A DNA stretch of 64,000 nucleotides, taken from contig CP099422.1 in NCBI GenBank assembly GCA_024114885.1, forward strand, positions 2,108,001-2,172,000, in the 5' to 3' direction. Under the pieces are notes generated by a model. The model ran no database searches. It was not told where the DNA came from and saw nothing but the letters and a program-made list of their open reading frames with translations. Positions 53,295 to 64,000 of the stretch are shown here, piece after piece. The stretch's first letter is position 1. Each line of letters starts with the position of its first letter. A program made the translations under genes and the position numbers. This DNA is from Septoria linicola. Taxonomy: Eukaryota; Ascomycota; Dothideomycetes; Mycosphaerellales; Mycosphaerellaceae.

Positions 53295-54447
53295 CTACAA
53301 GTTTGCTTCTTTTACCGGACGTACAACGAAGCCCAGCAGAGGGAAGTGTATCCTCGTGTCCACTGTGGCTGCCTTCTCGAGTGCCTTGGGCTTGATGACG
53401 ACTTCTTCAGGCGACAGAGCTACAAGCGTGCCGACAGTAGGGCTAAGGGTAGTCAGCTTCGAGCATTATCAGCACAGATCTTGAAGCTACTTACTCATCT
53501 CTGCCTGTATCGTCCGGAGAAATCGATACCTGTGAGCCTTCTCGTAGACCAGTACGGTTGCACAGATCTTTAATCGATGCTCGCGGGGTCGGCAGCAGGA
53601 TTGACCTCTTGCCCAAAGCAGGTGCAGCTTTCATTTGCTCGAGCACACTGACCATATCTTCAGACTTGTCTTGCTCAGTGGAAGGCAGTTCATCGAAGTA
53701 TCGTCTCATGCGGTGGTACCACGCGTGTACTCCGGGATACCTATGAGCATTGAATACTGGAGCCATACCTGCTTCCTTGGAATCAGTCGCGTCGCCCATT
53801 GTCAAGCTGGATGATTTCTCGCCAGATGAGATATCCCATCCCCACAACAGCTCATAGTAGACAGAAACGTCGGCCAAAGATGGTGTCGGGGTGGAAAATA
53901 TCCATGGACCATCTGTGCTGAACAGAGGCTCAAGCATCGACAGTTGATGGTCCAGCTTCATTAGATTCTCGGGCAATTTCTTCTCCAGTTTGTCTGGGTC
54001 CAGCTTGTGTCCTATGAGTTGGGCTCGGTCTGTGCCAAACGAGCTCCTCCAGATGCTTGCTGGCATTAGACCACATGTGACGCGAAAAAGCGGTCGATCT
54101 GTCCAATACGAAGCAAATCCGCGTATCAGTGGACGATAATCTCTGCCGTCCTGAGCCTTGGGGTAAATGCTTTGATAGCCTTCTGCGGAAGGGAAAAAAT
54201 GCTCAAGTGCCTCAGTAATTAGAGAAGTGTCGCAGTACAACTCCCGACCAATAGCTAATACTGGAATCTTGCGATAAGTCAAGGCGAAGTTGTCTCGCAA
54301 GACGGGGCGTGGCATCATTGTAGGTACTGTGACGAAAACGTATGGAACCTGCTTCAGCTTGAGGATGTGTCGAATTTTGATAGTGAAAGTCGACATCTCA
54401 TACCCGAACAGGGCAACGATCGGTGTAGTGCCTGCCATTTTGGTCAA
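53295..54447 (-). CDS. GST-fold protein with N-terminal thioredoxin-like domain
   Basis: Exons 54447-53495 and 53442-53295 give 366 aa; ATG at 54438 (MAGTTP) is an alternative start. The first 80 residues match a GST N-terminal domain: VALFGYEMSTFTIKIRHILKLKQVPYVFV, the cis-Pro site YRKIPVLAIGRELYCDTSLITEAL. The C-terminal half is helical and includes PWIFSTPTPSLADVSVYYELLWGW, where the conserved Asp of GST helix 6 appears, and YPGVHAWYHRMRRYF. After the intron the last 49 residues (TVGTLVALSPEEVVIKPK ... FPLLGFVVRP) form a small beta-rich tail common in this fungal group but absent from ordinary GSTs. Enzymatic activity is unproven. Only about 200 bp separate it from the carboxypeptidase start. 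Confidence 0.82.
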
Positions 54448-54847
54448 TTATCAAAATCCAAACGATCTGTACGACTTTCAAGATTGCTGTTGGACTACTT
54501 ATCCACAGAGCATGATCAGATTCTGGAGACCGGAATTATCCTCCTCGGCTGACATCGGCTAGAGGGAACAAAGCCTTGGCGTGGTCAACTAGAAGAGTCG
54601 CTCAGTAACACAACAAGGATAGAGAATTTGCTTTTCAGAATCACGAGTCTACAAGCCGCTCCGATGAACAGTGATGCAAGATGGAAGCCGGGTCACAAAA
54701 GGACAAGAAATGACAAGTGTGCTCCAACAAATGGTATAGTCTCCCTACTAGCTGTGTCTCCATTTTGAACGCCGTATAATCCTCCTCGCTGGCACTTAGG
54801 CAATCTGCTCTGTCCTACATTCTTCGTCGTCCTCCACATGAAGCTCA
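54448..54847. other. Intergenic spacer
   Basis: About 400 bp between the GST-fold gene start and the 3' end of the F-box-like gene. Nothing recognised. Confidence 0.4.
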
Positions 54848-55753
54848 TCAAGGGCAAGAGCGAAACATGAGCATATAGCAATCCTGTGCATCCATCGCAT
54901 CCATTCCTACAGCTTCGTCTCCCAGCTCAGCTTGATCAGCCAAACCCTCTGCAATCATGCCCCCTATGTTGTTCAGGACTGTGATCTTCCTCTGAAGACC
55001 CTGCCGAGCCTCTGCAGATAGCCAGGGAGCATCAGTCGGAGTGTCGAAGTACGCCTTCTTGATGGCGGTAACCATGTCCCAAATCTGCTGTGGTGTGTAC
55101 AGTTCACAGTACTTGATGTGTGTGTAACAGTCGTCGTTGGCTGGGTCGTCCATGTTCTCAGCTTCCACCAAGAGAATGGAATCTTTGTTCTTGGGCATGC
55201 GAGATGCCATGTCAGGCAGCGCTATGCCGATGACCCTGACGCGTAGGCTGGATTTCTCTCTGTCGTGTTTGGTGAAAACCGCCTCGAAGCGAATAGTCTG
55301 GTGTTGGTTACTGAAGACATGGTCGCTGGTAGCTGGGCGCAAATCAAAGGTGTGGCAACTCTTCCGTGCGTCAAGCAGCTTGTTCTTTCTTATGCCCGAG
55401 CGACAGTAGAAAGCCGAGAGGATGTCTTGACGGATCTCCGTGAAATAGGCCTTGCCGTACTCCATCCATAGCTTGTTGACGCGGAGGATGCTGCCGCTTG
55501 GCAGACTGTGAGCATCGGGCTGGACATTGGCGTAGCCACCTAGGTGGGGAATTTCGCACTCTGGTATCAGATACGAGAAGATATTGCTGAGGATCTCGTA
55601 TGGGAGTGTGGCTGCGTTCGCCTTAGAGCTTAACTTTTGCTCTGGTGATGTGGCCTTGCTTGGAAGAGGTTGATTTTGCTTGATGATCTTGGCTGGGCGA
55701 GGCGAGCATGGCTCACACTCGGCCTTACGCTTGCGGCTCAGCTCTTGAGACAT
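54848..55753 (-). CDS. F-box-like hypothetical protein
   Basis: Single exon, 301 aa. A basic, Pro-rich N-terminus (SRKRKAECEPCSPRPAKIIKQ) precedes a short F-box-like motif at about residues 48-62, ATLPYEILSNIFSYLIPE, followed by LRVNKLWMEYGKAYF, the pattern of the many fungal F-box-only proteins. The rest (LRVRVIGIALPDMASR, YTPQQIWDMVTAIKKAYF, GLQRKITVLNNIGGMIAEGLAD) is unrecognised and may bind a substrate. If the F-box is functional, the protein would be an SCF ubiquitin-ligase adaptor. Families of this type expand rapidly in dothideomycetes, so a lineage-specific role is likely. Confidence 0.72.
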   Translation of the reverse strand: MSQELSRKRKAECEPCSPRPAKIIKQNQPLPSKATSPEQKLSSKANAATLPYEILSNIFSYLIPECEIPHLGGYANVQPDAHSLPSGSILRVNKLWMEYGKAYFTEIRQDILSAFYCRSGIRKNKLLDARKSCHTFDLRPATSDHVFSNQHQTIRFEAVFTKHDREKSSLRVRVIGIALPDMASRMPKNKDSILLVEAENMDDPANDDCYTHIKYCELYTPQQIWDMVTAIKKAYFDTPTDAPWLSAEARQGLQRKITVLNNIGGMIAEGLADQAELGDEAVGMDAMDAQDCYMLMFRSCP

Positions 55754-57438
55754 GTTGGTTGGTGGTCTGACCTCTGGATTTGGGCAAGGAGGTTGAGTGT
55801 GCTGAGATCGAATGAGTCGACACAGTCTTTGTGCAATGCCGGAGATGCTGGTAAGCTCTGCAGTGATCTACTCTTTCAATGCGAGTGGCACGTATCTGGC
55901 AACAAGAAGCAGAACCGCAGTGTGAGAAAGTGTGGGAACGAAAGGACGAAGACATGAGAGGTTACTTAAATACTTATTCTGCTCGCATGTCCAGTATTGT
56001 CCTCAAAATCTGAACGCTCTCACTGGTCGTCAAAATTTTCGATTGCCAAAAATTGAGGACAGCCATGCAGAGTCAGCCACTCTTGACGCAGTCCATGGTA
56101 CAGGGCAGTGATCGTTCTGATGAGGTAGAATTTCTGCTTATTCTTCTCTGCATTACGAATGCTCCCAAAGCATATCATACAATCGGACCATGTCTGGCAT
56201 ACGAATCTGAAGCCGACCTCGATGTCGATCGCTAGACTGCATCAACGGACTTGAAATGCTAGTAACATATCTCTCGTTCGTACGGGCTTGCCAGCGGCTT
56301 CTGCGTCGTGAGCATACATCCAGTCTTCACATCTCTTAGCACAGGGCAGACGCTTGTCATATACCGTTGTTGCGATCAGGATAAGTTCGATGTGCCACGG
56401 AGATTGTTGTGCTGCTGGCGCGTAAGTTTGCAGATGGTGCCTCATGAAGGTCAAGTGCTTTGGAAGAGCATAAGGTCTCCACCCTTGTTGTCCTGCAGAG
56501 AGGCAACGCTCTGCTGATGACGCCTCGATGGCATTGGCAACTCAGCAACACCGCGTTTGGCCAGTATTTTGGTCAGGACGCGTAGCTGCGAAGATGATTG
56601 GACGGTCCTTGGTAGAGCTAAAAGTCATGTCCATGAAACACATGGCGTGGCAACGGAGGGCGAAGGCGCAGCAGTGCCAGGTGTCCGAAGCTGGCGCGAG
56701 AAAGGCAGAAGCAGCTCAACAGAAAAGCCGTGGTGAGTGAGTGTGATAGCTCCAGTAACTTAGTGAAAGACGTCGATCTGTGTTCGGCACGCGAAATACG
56801 TTGCAGCGCTCCACGTGACCGTGTCCCGTTCCCTTCTTTTGCCTTACATCACAGATTGGTGTATTCCACCTTCACCCCTCTATCTCATTGATTCATCTGC
56901 CACTCGCAACCACCAATCCGTCTTCCACATCGCCGACATACGCTCTCTTGCATACAGAAACAACAACAGGTTAGTCATCATTCAGTGCGGTTCCGGCGTG
57001 CGGGCGGCAGGCGCGACCAGGAGAGAGGGCGGCCTTGTGTGCTTTGGGATTCGGGCACTCGCTGCGCGGAGCAGTGTGCAGACGAAATAGCTGGCGAGCA
57101 CGGAGACGACAAAACAACAGCTGCTATCGCAGTAACGCCGCGAAAGCGCCCGCAGGCCCGACAAGCAAGAGCAGGTCCGCTGTTTGTGATTGCTCTTTCC
57201 AGCAACCAGGTCGAAGAGTCTTGACCGCTCCTGCGCATTTCAGGCACTTTGTTGCTCAACCACTCCTCCCAAACATTCGCGCCTCTTTTCTCGCACAAGT
57301 ACACAACTCCGAGCCAGCGCACCGCTTCTCTTCCTTTCATTTTTCGCTGCCCATGAGCACCTGGAATCTTTGCGCAGCGCACCCAACTGACATCTCCAAA
57401 CGTTACAGAGTCCCTGAACGCAAACACCAACTTTCAAA
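55754..57438. other. 1.7 kb divergent intergenic region ahead of the 14-3-3 gene
   Basis: No protein family seen. The 3' half (from about 56850) is rich in pyrimidine and CA tracts (CCTTCACCCC, CATCGCCGAC) and probably is the leader and promoter of the 14-3-3 gene, possibly with a leader intron. Confidence 0.45.
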
Positions 57439-58458
57439 ATGGGTTACGAAGACTCCGTCTACCTCGCAAAGCTTGCCGAGCAGGCTGAGCGCTATGAGGG
57501 TGAGTATTCGTGTGCCCGTGCGATTCCCTGCCGTACCCGCTGACGTCTGCGTCAGAAATGGTCGAGAACATGAAGGCCGTTGCCTCAGCCGACCAGGAGC
57601 TGTCCGTCGAGGAGCGAAATCTGCTCTCCGTTGCCTACAAGAACGTCATTGGTGCTCGCCGTGCCTCCTGGCGCATCGTCACCAGCATCGAGCAGAAGGA
57701 GGAGTCCAAGGGCAACGAGCAACAGGTGACCTTGATCAAGGAGTACCGCCAGAAGATTGAGGCCGAGTTGGCAAAGATCTGCGAAGACATTCTCGAGGTT
57801 CTCGACCAGCACCTCATTCCCTCTGCCCAGAGTGGCGAGTCGAAGGTTTTCTATCACAAGATGTATGTTGCAAACACAAGCGTCACATCCTGTGAGAGAA
57901 GCTGCTAATCGTGATCGTCCTGCAGGAAGGGAGACTACCACCGCTACCTGGCGGAGTTCGCTATGGGCGACAAGCGCAAGACATCGGCCGACAAGTCGCT
58001 CGAGGCGTACCAGGCTGCCACTGAGGTCGCCAGCACCGACCTTGCACCAACTCACCCAATCCGTCTCGGCCTTGCCCTCAACTTCTCCGTGTTCTACTAC
58101 GAGATCCTCAACTCGCCTGACAAGGCTTGCCAGATGGCCAAGACCTCGTTCGACGAAGCCATTGCTGGTATGTGATCATCGTGCAAGAAGTCCTGACCGT
58201 TTACTGATTCCTACTTGCAGAGCTCGACACCCTGTCTGAGGAGAGCTACAAGGACTCCACCCTTATCATGCAATTGCTCCGCGACAACTTGGTAAGATGA
58301 TCGTCCCACTGCAATCTACTATTTGCTGACCGCTTCCACAGACTCTCTGGACCTCTTCCGAGGCCGAGCCTGCTCAGGACGCACCAGCTGCCGGAGAGGG
58401 CGAGTCGAAGGACACATCCGATGCACCAGCCGGCGAGGAGGCCAAGCCTGCACAGTAG
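57439..58458 (+). CDS. artA: 14-3-3 protein (BMH1/ArtA type)
   Basis: Exons 57439-57499, 57556-57862, 57926-58167, 58222-58292 and 58342-58458 give 265 aa in phase. Standard 14-3-3 blocks: YLAKLAEQAERYEEMVENMK (joined across intron 1), VEERNLLSVAYKNVIGARRASWR, the phosphopeptide-groove residues in KGDYHRYLAEF and IRLGLALNFSVFYYEI, and DTLSEESYKDSTLIMQLLRDNL then TLWTS. The C-terminal tail is acidic and Ala/Pro-rich. The dimeric cytosolic adaptor binds Ser/Thr-phosphorylated partners and takes part in cell cycle, polarity, stress and secondary-metabolism signalling; Aspergillus ArtA is the reference. Five short exons with identical intron positions are common among Pezizomycotina members. Confidence 0.97.
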
Positions 58459-60698
58459 ATTACGAATCACGTTTGCTAACATACATCGACGGTCCTTCGT
58501 TGAGAGGCGGGTGGGGCAACGTGTGTTGCTGGAGCAGGTGGAGAATCTCTTTTTCTTGGAACGTAGAGGTTGGAGGCAGCGAGATGGAATATCCTGCATG
58601 ATCATGCACCACCCCCTACATGCCTTACAGACCTCAACACCTCAACACCTCAATAACTAAATGCAAAAAATCCCGAAAGTGCAAGTCATTCCAACATGAC
58701 CAAAATTTCAACGATCTTCTTTTCTGTGCCTCGCTCGCCCTGTGCATTCCGCCCAGTGTTGTGGTCACGCTGTGCTCCCTTTCGCAACATCATCGCATCC
58801 CAGTACGCGAGCAAATCCGATGGCAACACCATATGTTGACATGCTACGCTGACATGCTTCTTCAAAGATACGGCACGCCGGCACGTTGACACCCGAAGAA
58901 GCATTTGAAGTACAGAAACGCGCCAAGCACCACAAGTAGAAGGCAGAGAAGGCAAACTCGACGTCGCTCCGCGATGAGAGACACCTGAAGTCGAGCTATT
59001 GTTTCGAAACGTTTCTGCCGACGCGTGATGAAATCATACTGCCATGCATAACGTCGTGCTACTAAGACTCGAACACGCGCTAAGGCGCTGGACTTCTCAT
59101 ATACCTGGTACATGGCAGCTGTAAAGTGTAAAGTAGCTGTCAATGCATTCCACATGCGAACGACTCGCCCTCTGCAGGTGCCAGGTCGGTGGGCTTTGAA
59201 GCGAAAGCAGATGCACTACCGGCACGATGGATTGTGGCGTAGGCATCGTCGCTCTGAGGGGGCATTAACCAAGGACGAGCACCCTCGGGCTGTGATATCG
59301 CGGAAGTGGGTATGGAAGCCGCACCATAAAGCTGTATATTCTGGATGTACTTGGGTACATGGCTAGGGTGCAGGCACTATTAGGAATCATCTTGGCCGTG
59401 TGGTCCTCAGATACGAGAGGTGCGAATTATCGCAGTAGTGTCATTGTGCAGCATACCAAACGAGTCAATGCCTGCGCTCCTCGCCGTTAACTAGCTCAGT
59501 CCTACGCTGGTCGAGCAAAGGGATACACAGCGCAATGGCATTGGTCAGCGAACGCACAGAATATTGCCCAGTAGACCGGATGGCCGGTGTCGATGATGGA
59601 GTGTAGAGTTCAAGAATCTCAAGCGCCCCGCGCAAGCAGTAGTCAGCCTCTCTTGCATGCGAGTGTGCTCTTCTTCTTCACCCGCTTTCTTAAAACATCA
59701 GTTCATCGAGAATTGCTATCATCTCAGCTTTGTTTGCTTTGGGCGTCTCGTTCTGCGGTGATCCATTCCCTGCGCGTTCCCATCCCCTCCTGCGATCAGT
59801 CAATCGTCGTACTCACTGCTTTTGCTGGTGAGTCTGCGCCTCAGTCCCATTGCCACCCATTGTCCTCACCTGCACAATTCCACAATCACCCATTCACCGC
59901 GCACCTGCCTGTCGCTCGGAACGATCGGACTGCATGTGTTAAAGGCTGCCTGGCCGGCCACTCGCACTTTGACCGTTTCTTGCGCCGCGCATACATCTAC
60001 TACACTTGCCTAGCATACCGGGGTGCTACCACACGACATCTCGAGGTCAGCGCACACTACCTTCCCCAGCACAATTCTGCACATCTGCTGCAGCACAATC
60101 AGCAGGCATTGCTGCGCGCCTATCTCTACCGGGTCACTGGGCATCTCCCCTCGCGCAACGTCCTCTCCCTCCGCGCCTGTTGAGGCGCCTTGCGGCATCT
60201 CTTCGCGTCTGCGATTCGTCCCCAGCTGTCGCCGCGGCTTACACATTCTGCAGATTTAGAATCCCCTTCGGCAAACATCAATCCCTCACTGGGACGTTCT
60301 TTCCGCGATCGCGACTTTGCTAAGCGAGAAGGCGTTCATCAGGCTTCACGGTTCGGACGGCGCGACATCTCAGTGCATTACTAGCCACGATCACTACAGT
60401 CTTTGCGACACGACCGGAACATCACGAGCACACGGCCGACGGCGCATAGGTCTTTCCGCAGCAGTAGCAGCAGCAATTTCACGAGTCACGGCCGAGCGAG
60501 CATACTTATTGCCTCTTTACAGTAAGTCGGGCCGACAGCGCGTCTTGAAGTTCTCACAGATATCAACACATGTCGCATTGTGCGAAGCATGAACATGTGC
60601 TGACCGCATTCTCTATCAACAGGCCTGTAGACTCGACCACATAAGCGTACACGCGACAGCAGCATATCCCGCGCACGCGATCATCAATCATAGACAAC
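58459..60698. other. 2.2 kb region holding the 14-3-3 3' flank and a long leader of the RRM gene
   Basis: No gene recognised. From about 59650 the plus strand is markedly C/T-rich with repeated CCC/CACC tracts, consistent with a long 5' leader or promoter of the RRM protein gene. A 17-base tRNA-Leu-like match near 59080 was considered and rejected. Confidence 0.45.
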
Positions 60699-62129
60699 AT
60701 GAGCTTCCAACCTCAAGAGGGCGGCGCGCCGCCTCAGATGCAGCCTGGTCAAGAGCAGGGCGGGTTCCCGCAGCAGGGTGGCTTCGAGCAGGGCGCCTTT
60801 GGCGGCGTACCAGGCCAGGAACAACAGCAAGGTCCACCAATGGGTCAGCCCATCGATCCTTCGCAGCAGGGCCAATTCCAACAGCAGCAAGGTCCACCAG
60901 GACAGCAGGGTCCGCCGGGTCCAAACCAGGGCGGCGCTCAGAAGACAACACTATGGTAAGCATGGCGCATTGCCTATGGCGAGATTGCGACACGGTACTA
61001 AAGACGCGACAGGATGGGCGAGCTTGAGCCATGGATCGATGAGAACTTCGTGCGCAGCGTCTGGTTCGGCATGGGTTATCAAGTCAATGTGAAGATGATC
61101 CGCGACAAGTTTTCCGGGTAAGCACATATATGAGACATGTCGATCTGTGGAGAAGTGCTGACTGTGCGTGCAGATCAAACGCCGGCTACTGCTTCGTGGA
61201 CTTCGAGAACCCAGATGCCGCGACTCGTGCCCTTCAGCTCAATGGTCAGGTCATTCCCAACTCCAACAGACAGTTCAAGCTGAACTGGGCCAGCGGCGGT
61301 GGTCTTGCGGACCGCAGCCGCGATGACAGAGGTCCCGAATATAGCATCTTCGTGGGCGATCTCGGACCAGAGGTCAATGAATATGTCCTTATGTCGCTCT
61401 TCCAGAACAAGTACCCATCCTGCAAGTCGGCCAAGATTATGAGCGATCCAATCTCTGGCATGTCCCGCGGATACGGATTCGTTCGATTCGCCGATGAGCA
61501 GGATCAGCAGAAGGCCCTCCACGAGATGCAAGGAGTCTACTGCGGCAACAGGCCAATGCGTATCAGCACCGCGACCCCAAAGAACAAGAGCGGTGGTGCT
61601 GGTGGCCCGGCAGGTATGCAGCAGCCAGGAATGCCGGGCGCTGGAGGCCCTCAGATGCCAGGCATGTACAGCATGGGTGCTCCACCAATGGGCTACTATG
61701 GCGCTCCTCAGCCAATGAACCAGTTCACCGACCCAAACAATACAACCGTCTTCGTTGGTGGTCTCTCTGGCTATGTGACTGAGGATGAGTTGCGCTCATT
61801 CTTCCAAGGATTTGGCGAGATAACATACGTCAAGATTCCACCTGGAAAGGGTTGCGGCTTCGTTCAATTCGTGCAAAGACATGCCGCGGAGATGGCGATC
61901 AATCAAATGCAAGGCTACCCTATCGGCAACTCGCGTGTTCGTTTGAGCTGGGGACGTTCGCAGAACAACTCCGGTCCAGCTGGCACGCCATACCGCCCGG
62001 CACCTCCTCCACCAGTCTACCCATCGATGGGTATGCCACCACAGCATCCTTACGGCAATTTCGCTCCGATGAAGGTATGTGACCCTTAATTTTAGTGCCG
62101 ACAGAACAGTACTAACGATTCCGTAGTAA
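60699..62129 (+). CDS. Three-RRM RNA-binding protein (TIA1/Nam8/Csx1-like)
   Basis: Exons 60699-60955, 61013-61117, 61174-62074 and 62127-62129 give 421 aa; the last exon appears to be only the TAA stop after a good branch site (ACTAAC) and TAG acceptor. The N-terminal 80 residues are Gln/Pro/Gly-rich. RRM1 (TTLWMGELEPWIDENF ... NAGYCFVDF) spans introns 1 and 2; RRM2 has SIFVGDLGPEVNEYVL and SRGYGFVRF; a Gly/Met-rich linker follows; RRM3 has TVFVGGLSGYVTEDEL and GKGCGFVQF. This is the layout of yeast Nam8/Ngr1, fission yeast Csx1 and animal TIA1, which bind U-rich RNA and act in splice-site choice (U1 snRNP) or mRNA stability under stress. Reading through the last intron would add only V-C-D-P. 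Confidence 0.92.
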
Positions 62130-63270
62130 GCGCATTTCCGTCACATTTGCCTTGAGTGAGATTGCACTTTAGCGGGAGTTGGTCGAAGGTTACCACATAT
62201 GATCTGCCTTTTACTACTTGCATGCAAAAATCTGCGTTTCTTACGACGACCCACGACTATGAGAACAATGCGGTGGCGGCGCGATCAGACAGCACGGAGA
62301 ACATTCTCTCTCTTGGCATGATTGCATGCATGCATACTGTCGAGGCTTCCACCGATCATTACTGGAGCGGGCGGCGGACAGTTTGCTGGATCACAGAAAA
62401 GTTTCTTACCTTAACATTACACTTATTACCACCCCCTTTCAATACCACGACAACCACACTTGAGCATCGACACATGGATCATTTTGCTTGCCGCATGGCG
62501 ACGTGCTCTCTGCTTCACATTCAGCGGCATTGCTCGGGCTTCAGCGGGGATGGAGCTTGGAGTGATGGGGATTGCTTCCTGTATAACAGAGGGCTTGTTG
62601 CTGCATGGCGCCGGGCAGAGGTTTCACCGCTCTCTTAGCTAGCTGGGCTGGGTCGATCTGCTCTCGCGGGCGGGCTGCTCGATGGCTCTTTCAGGGGCCA
62701 AATAGCTAGCAAGAATGAGATACCTTGAATTTCATCCCTTTTTGTTCTGTGTTTTGTCTTGCGCTATCTTATTTTGACGGATTTATAAAATTGTGTTGGG
62801 CGATGATCGGACAGAAAGATAAGTCAAAGAGCGAAACAGTGTGCAAGCTGACAGCCGACCAGAATCGGGGAGGTCGAACTTCAAGCACCCTCTCGCCTCG
62901 ACCATGGAGTACAGGGCAAGAGCAGCTCATCGCCACGGGCTTCTTGGTTGACAAGACAGGACTCGTCTTGTACAGCTACAGTGCAGTTGGCCCGCAGACT
63001 TCACTTCGCTTCACCGAACATTCGTTTCGACTCCGAACTCGTCGCTAGGCCACGCGCCTGCAACTTGTTTTGGTGACGCACCTCCTTTGCATCAGAGCGC
63101 TCTTTCCGCGACCCCGTCCACAAACACGCAGCCACTTCCTGCATCTGCAAACACCACGACTCGACATTGCGCAACATTGTCAACGATGACTGTATGAACC
63201 ACACCTCGCGCGCATCCATCTTCGGCAGGTTCTAGAATTCTTAGCAAACAGCTGCGGCACAATCGCAAAC
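62130..63270. other. Intergenic spacer before the right-edge gene
   Basis: About 1.1 kb: the 3' flank of the RRM gene and the promoter of the right-edge gene. An A/T-rich stretch near 62700-62830 looks untranslated. Nothing recognised. Confidence 0.4.
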
Positions 63271-64000
63271 ATGCGCTTCGAGGACTGGGACGTGCTGCTC
63301 TTTCCTGGCGGCGGACAAGACGCGCATATCCCACTGCAGGAGTTTTGCGTCGAGTGTTACGCCATCACAGATGACAGGCTCTTGAAAGGAGGTGGGAGAT
63401 TCCAGATGAATTCCGCATTCTTCACAAGCTGATTTCCGAACAGAAACCATCACTGCCCCCTTGATGACCGGTTTTGTTGCAAGTCTAGAGCCGGGTCGCC
63501 CATTCTCCATCTCACTCCACTCCTGGAGACCGAAGCCATTCTCCTTCCGCCCCGCTGCCGAAACTCGTGCCAAAGCACCGCAGGTGTGGCAGTTCAAAGT
63601 CATCGTAGATGGCGAGGTCAGATGCGCCGACACTATGACTGCCGACGTACAATGGCCAAAGGTCATACACGAAGCTACAGCCCATGCTGCTCATGATGGA
63701 AATCCTGAGCAGCTTCTGTTCCCGCCATTTCACGAGGATAGAATCCGGGAGAGGCAATGGCATCCTTATGGCGATAAGGGTCGCATCAAGATCGAAATCG
63801 CAGAGGGCTTCCTGCAAAAGCGCGACGGCCATACTGAGTTTGTCAAGCTGACGGTTCATGCAATATTCAACTTCCTACATGCGCCAATGAGTAAGCGTGC
63901 AGCATCTGGGCCTCACATGTCGCACTCGGAGAGACTGACGGACATGCAGATATCCTGAGAGATTGTGGCAAAGCCTGGCCGTGCCAATACGTTCTGGAGA
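63271..64000 (+). CDS. Conserved fungal protein of unknown function, 5' part (runs off right edge)
   Basis: Exons 63271-63391, 63444-63890 and 63950 onward, open at the window edge (about 206 codons visible). It starts MRFEDWDVLLFP, a characteristic opening of a family of fungal hypothetical proteins with no assigned function. Exon 2 continues with TGFVASLEPGRPFSISLHSWRP, FKVIVDGEVRCAD, and the conserved block GDKGRIKIEIAEGF, then VHAIFNFLHAPM; exon 3 begins NILRDCGKAWPCQYVLE. The content is mostly beta strands, suggesting a sandwich-like fold. No signal peptide or membrane segment. Intron 1 (G|GTGGGA ... CAG) has an ordinary branch site (GCTGAT); the unspliced frame ends in a stop, so splicing is needed. 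Confidence 0.75.

Noticed and set aside
59080..59096. Seventeen bases (GCTAAGGCGCTGGACTTC-like) resembling the D/anticodon arm of tRNA-Leu
   Set aside because: No matching acceptor stem, no B-box (GGTTCGANTCC) in the following 60 bases and no anticodon stem pairing; at most a fragment, more likely chance.

Overview
The window is nuclear DNA of a filamentous ascomycete (Pezizomycotina). Genes are intron-rich with short 50-120 bp introns (GTATGT/GTAAGT/GTGAGT donors, CTAAC/CTGAT-like branch sites). Typical fungal families are present: an Atf1-type bZIP factor with Aft1 domains, a CYP505 P450-reductase fusion, an EsdC-type glycogen-binding protein, Zn2Cys6 regulators and an L-rhamnonate dehydratase. 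The overall style suggests a dothideomycete, possibly of the Mycosphaerella type, but this is an inference from gene content. No rRNA, convincing tRNA, CRISPR array or intact transposon was seen. Exon boundaries below were rebuilt by hand from splice sites, reading phase and family similarity.

Layout. 0-15 kb: the 5' end of an unknown gene running off the left edge (-), the stress bZIP factor atf1 (-), a long gene-free stretch, a hotdog-fold thioesterase (-), an NAD-dependent epimerase-like reductase (+), a PrxQ-like peroxiredoxin (-), CYP505 (-) and an acidic orphan protein (+). 15-26 kb: a divergent genome-maintenance pair, an AT-hook nuclear protein (-) and a Yen1/GEN1-type Holliday junction resolvase (+), then an EsdC-like glycogen-binding protein (+). 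26-38 kb: a gene-poor stretch, then a probable L-rhamnose utilisation locus in which rhamnonate dehydratase (-) and a Zn2Cys6 factor (+) share a promoter, followed by an NCS1 permease (-) and a repeat-bearing spacer. 38-41 kb: the RNA polymerase II elongation factor ELL (+).

40-54 kb is a run of metabolic and secreted-function genes: a D-2-hydroxyacid dehydrogenase, a decayed short-chain dehydrogenase, a flavocytochrome b2-type lactate dehydrogenase, an Asp/Glu racemase-superfamily enzyme resembling arylmalonate decarboxylase/maleate isomerase, a GST, a frame-broken secreted cysteine-rich protein, an APC amino-acid permease, a secreted serine carboxypeptidase and a GST-fold protein. Two of these are broken, so this looks like an accessory catabolic pocket undergoing turnover. 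54-64 kb returns to conserved genes: an F-box-like protein (-), a 14-3-3 protein (+), a three-RRM TIA1/Nam8-like protein (+) whose last exon is apparently only a stop codon, and the start of a conserved fungal protein of unknown function running off the right edge.
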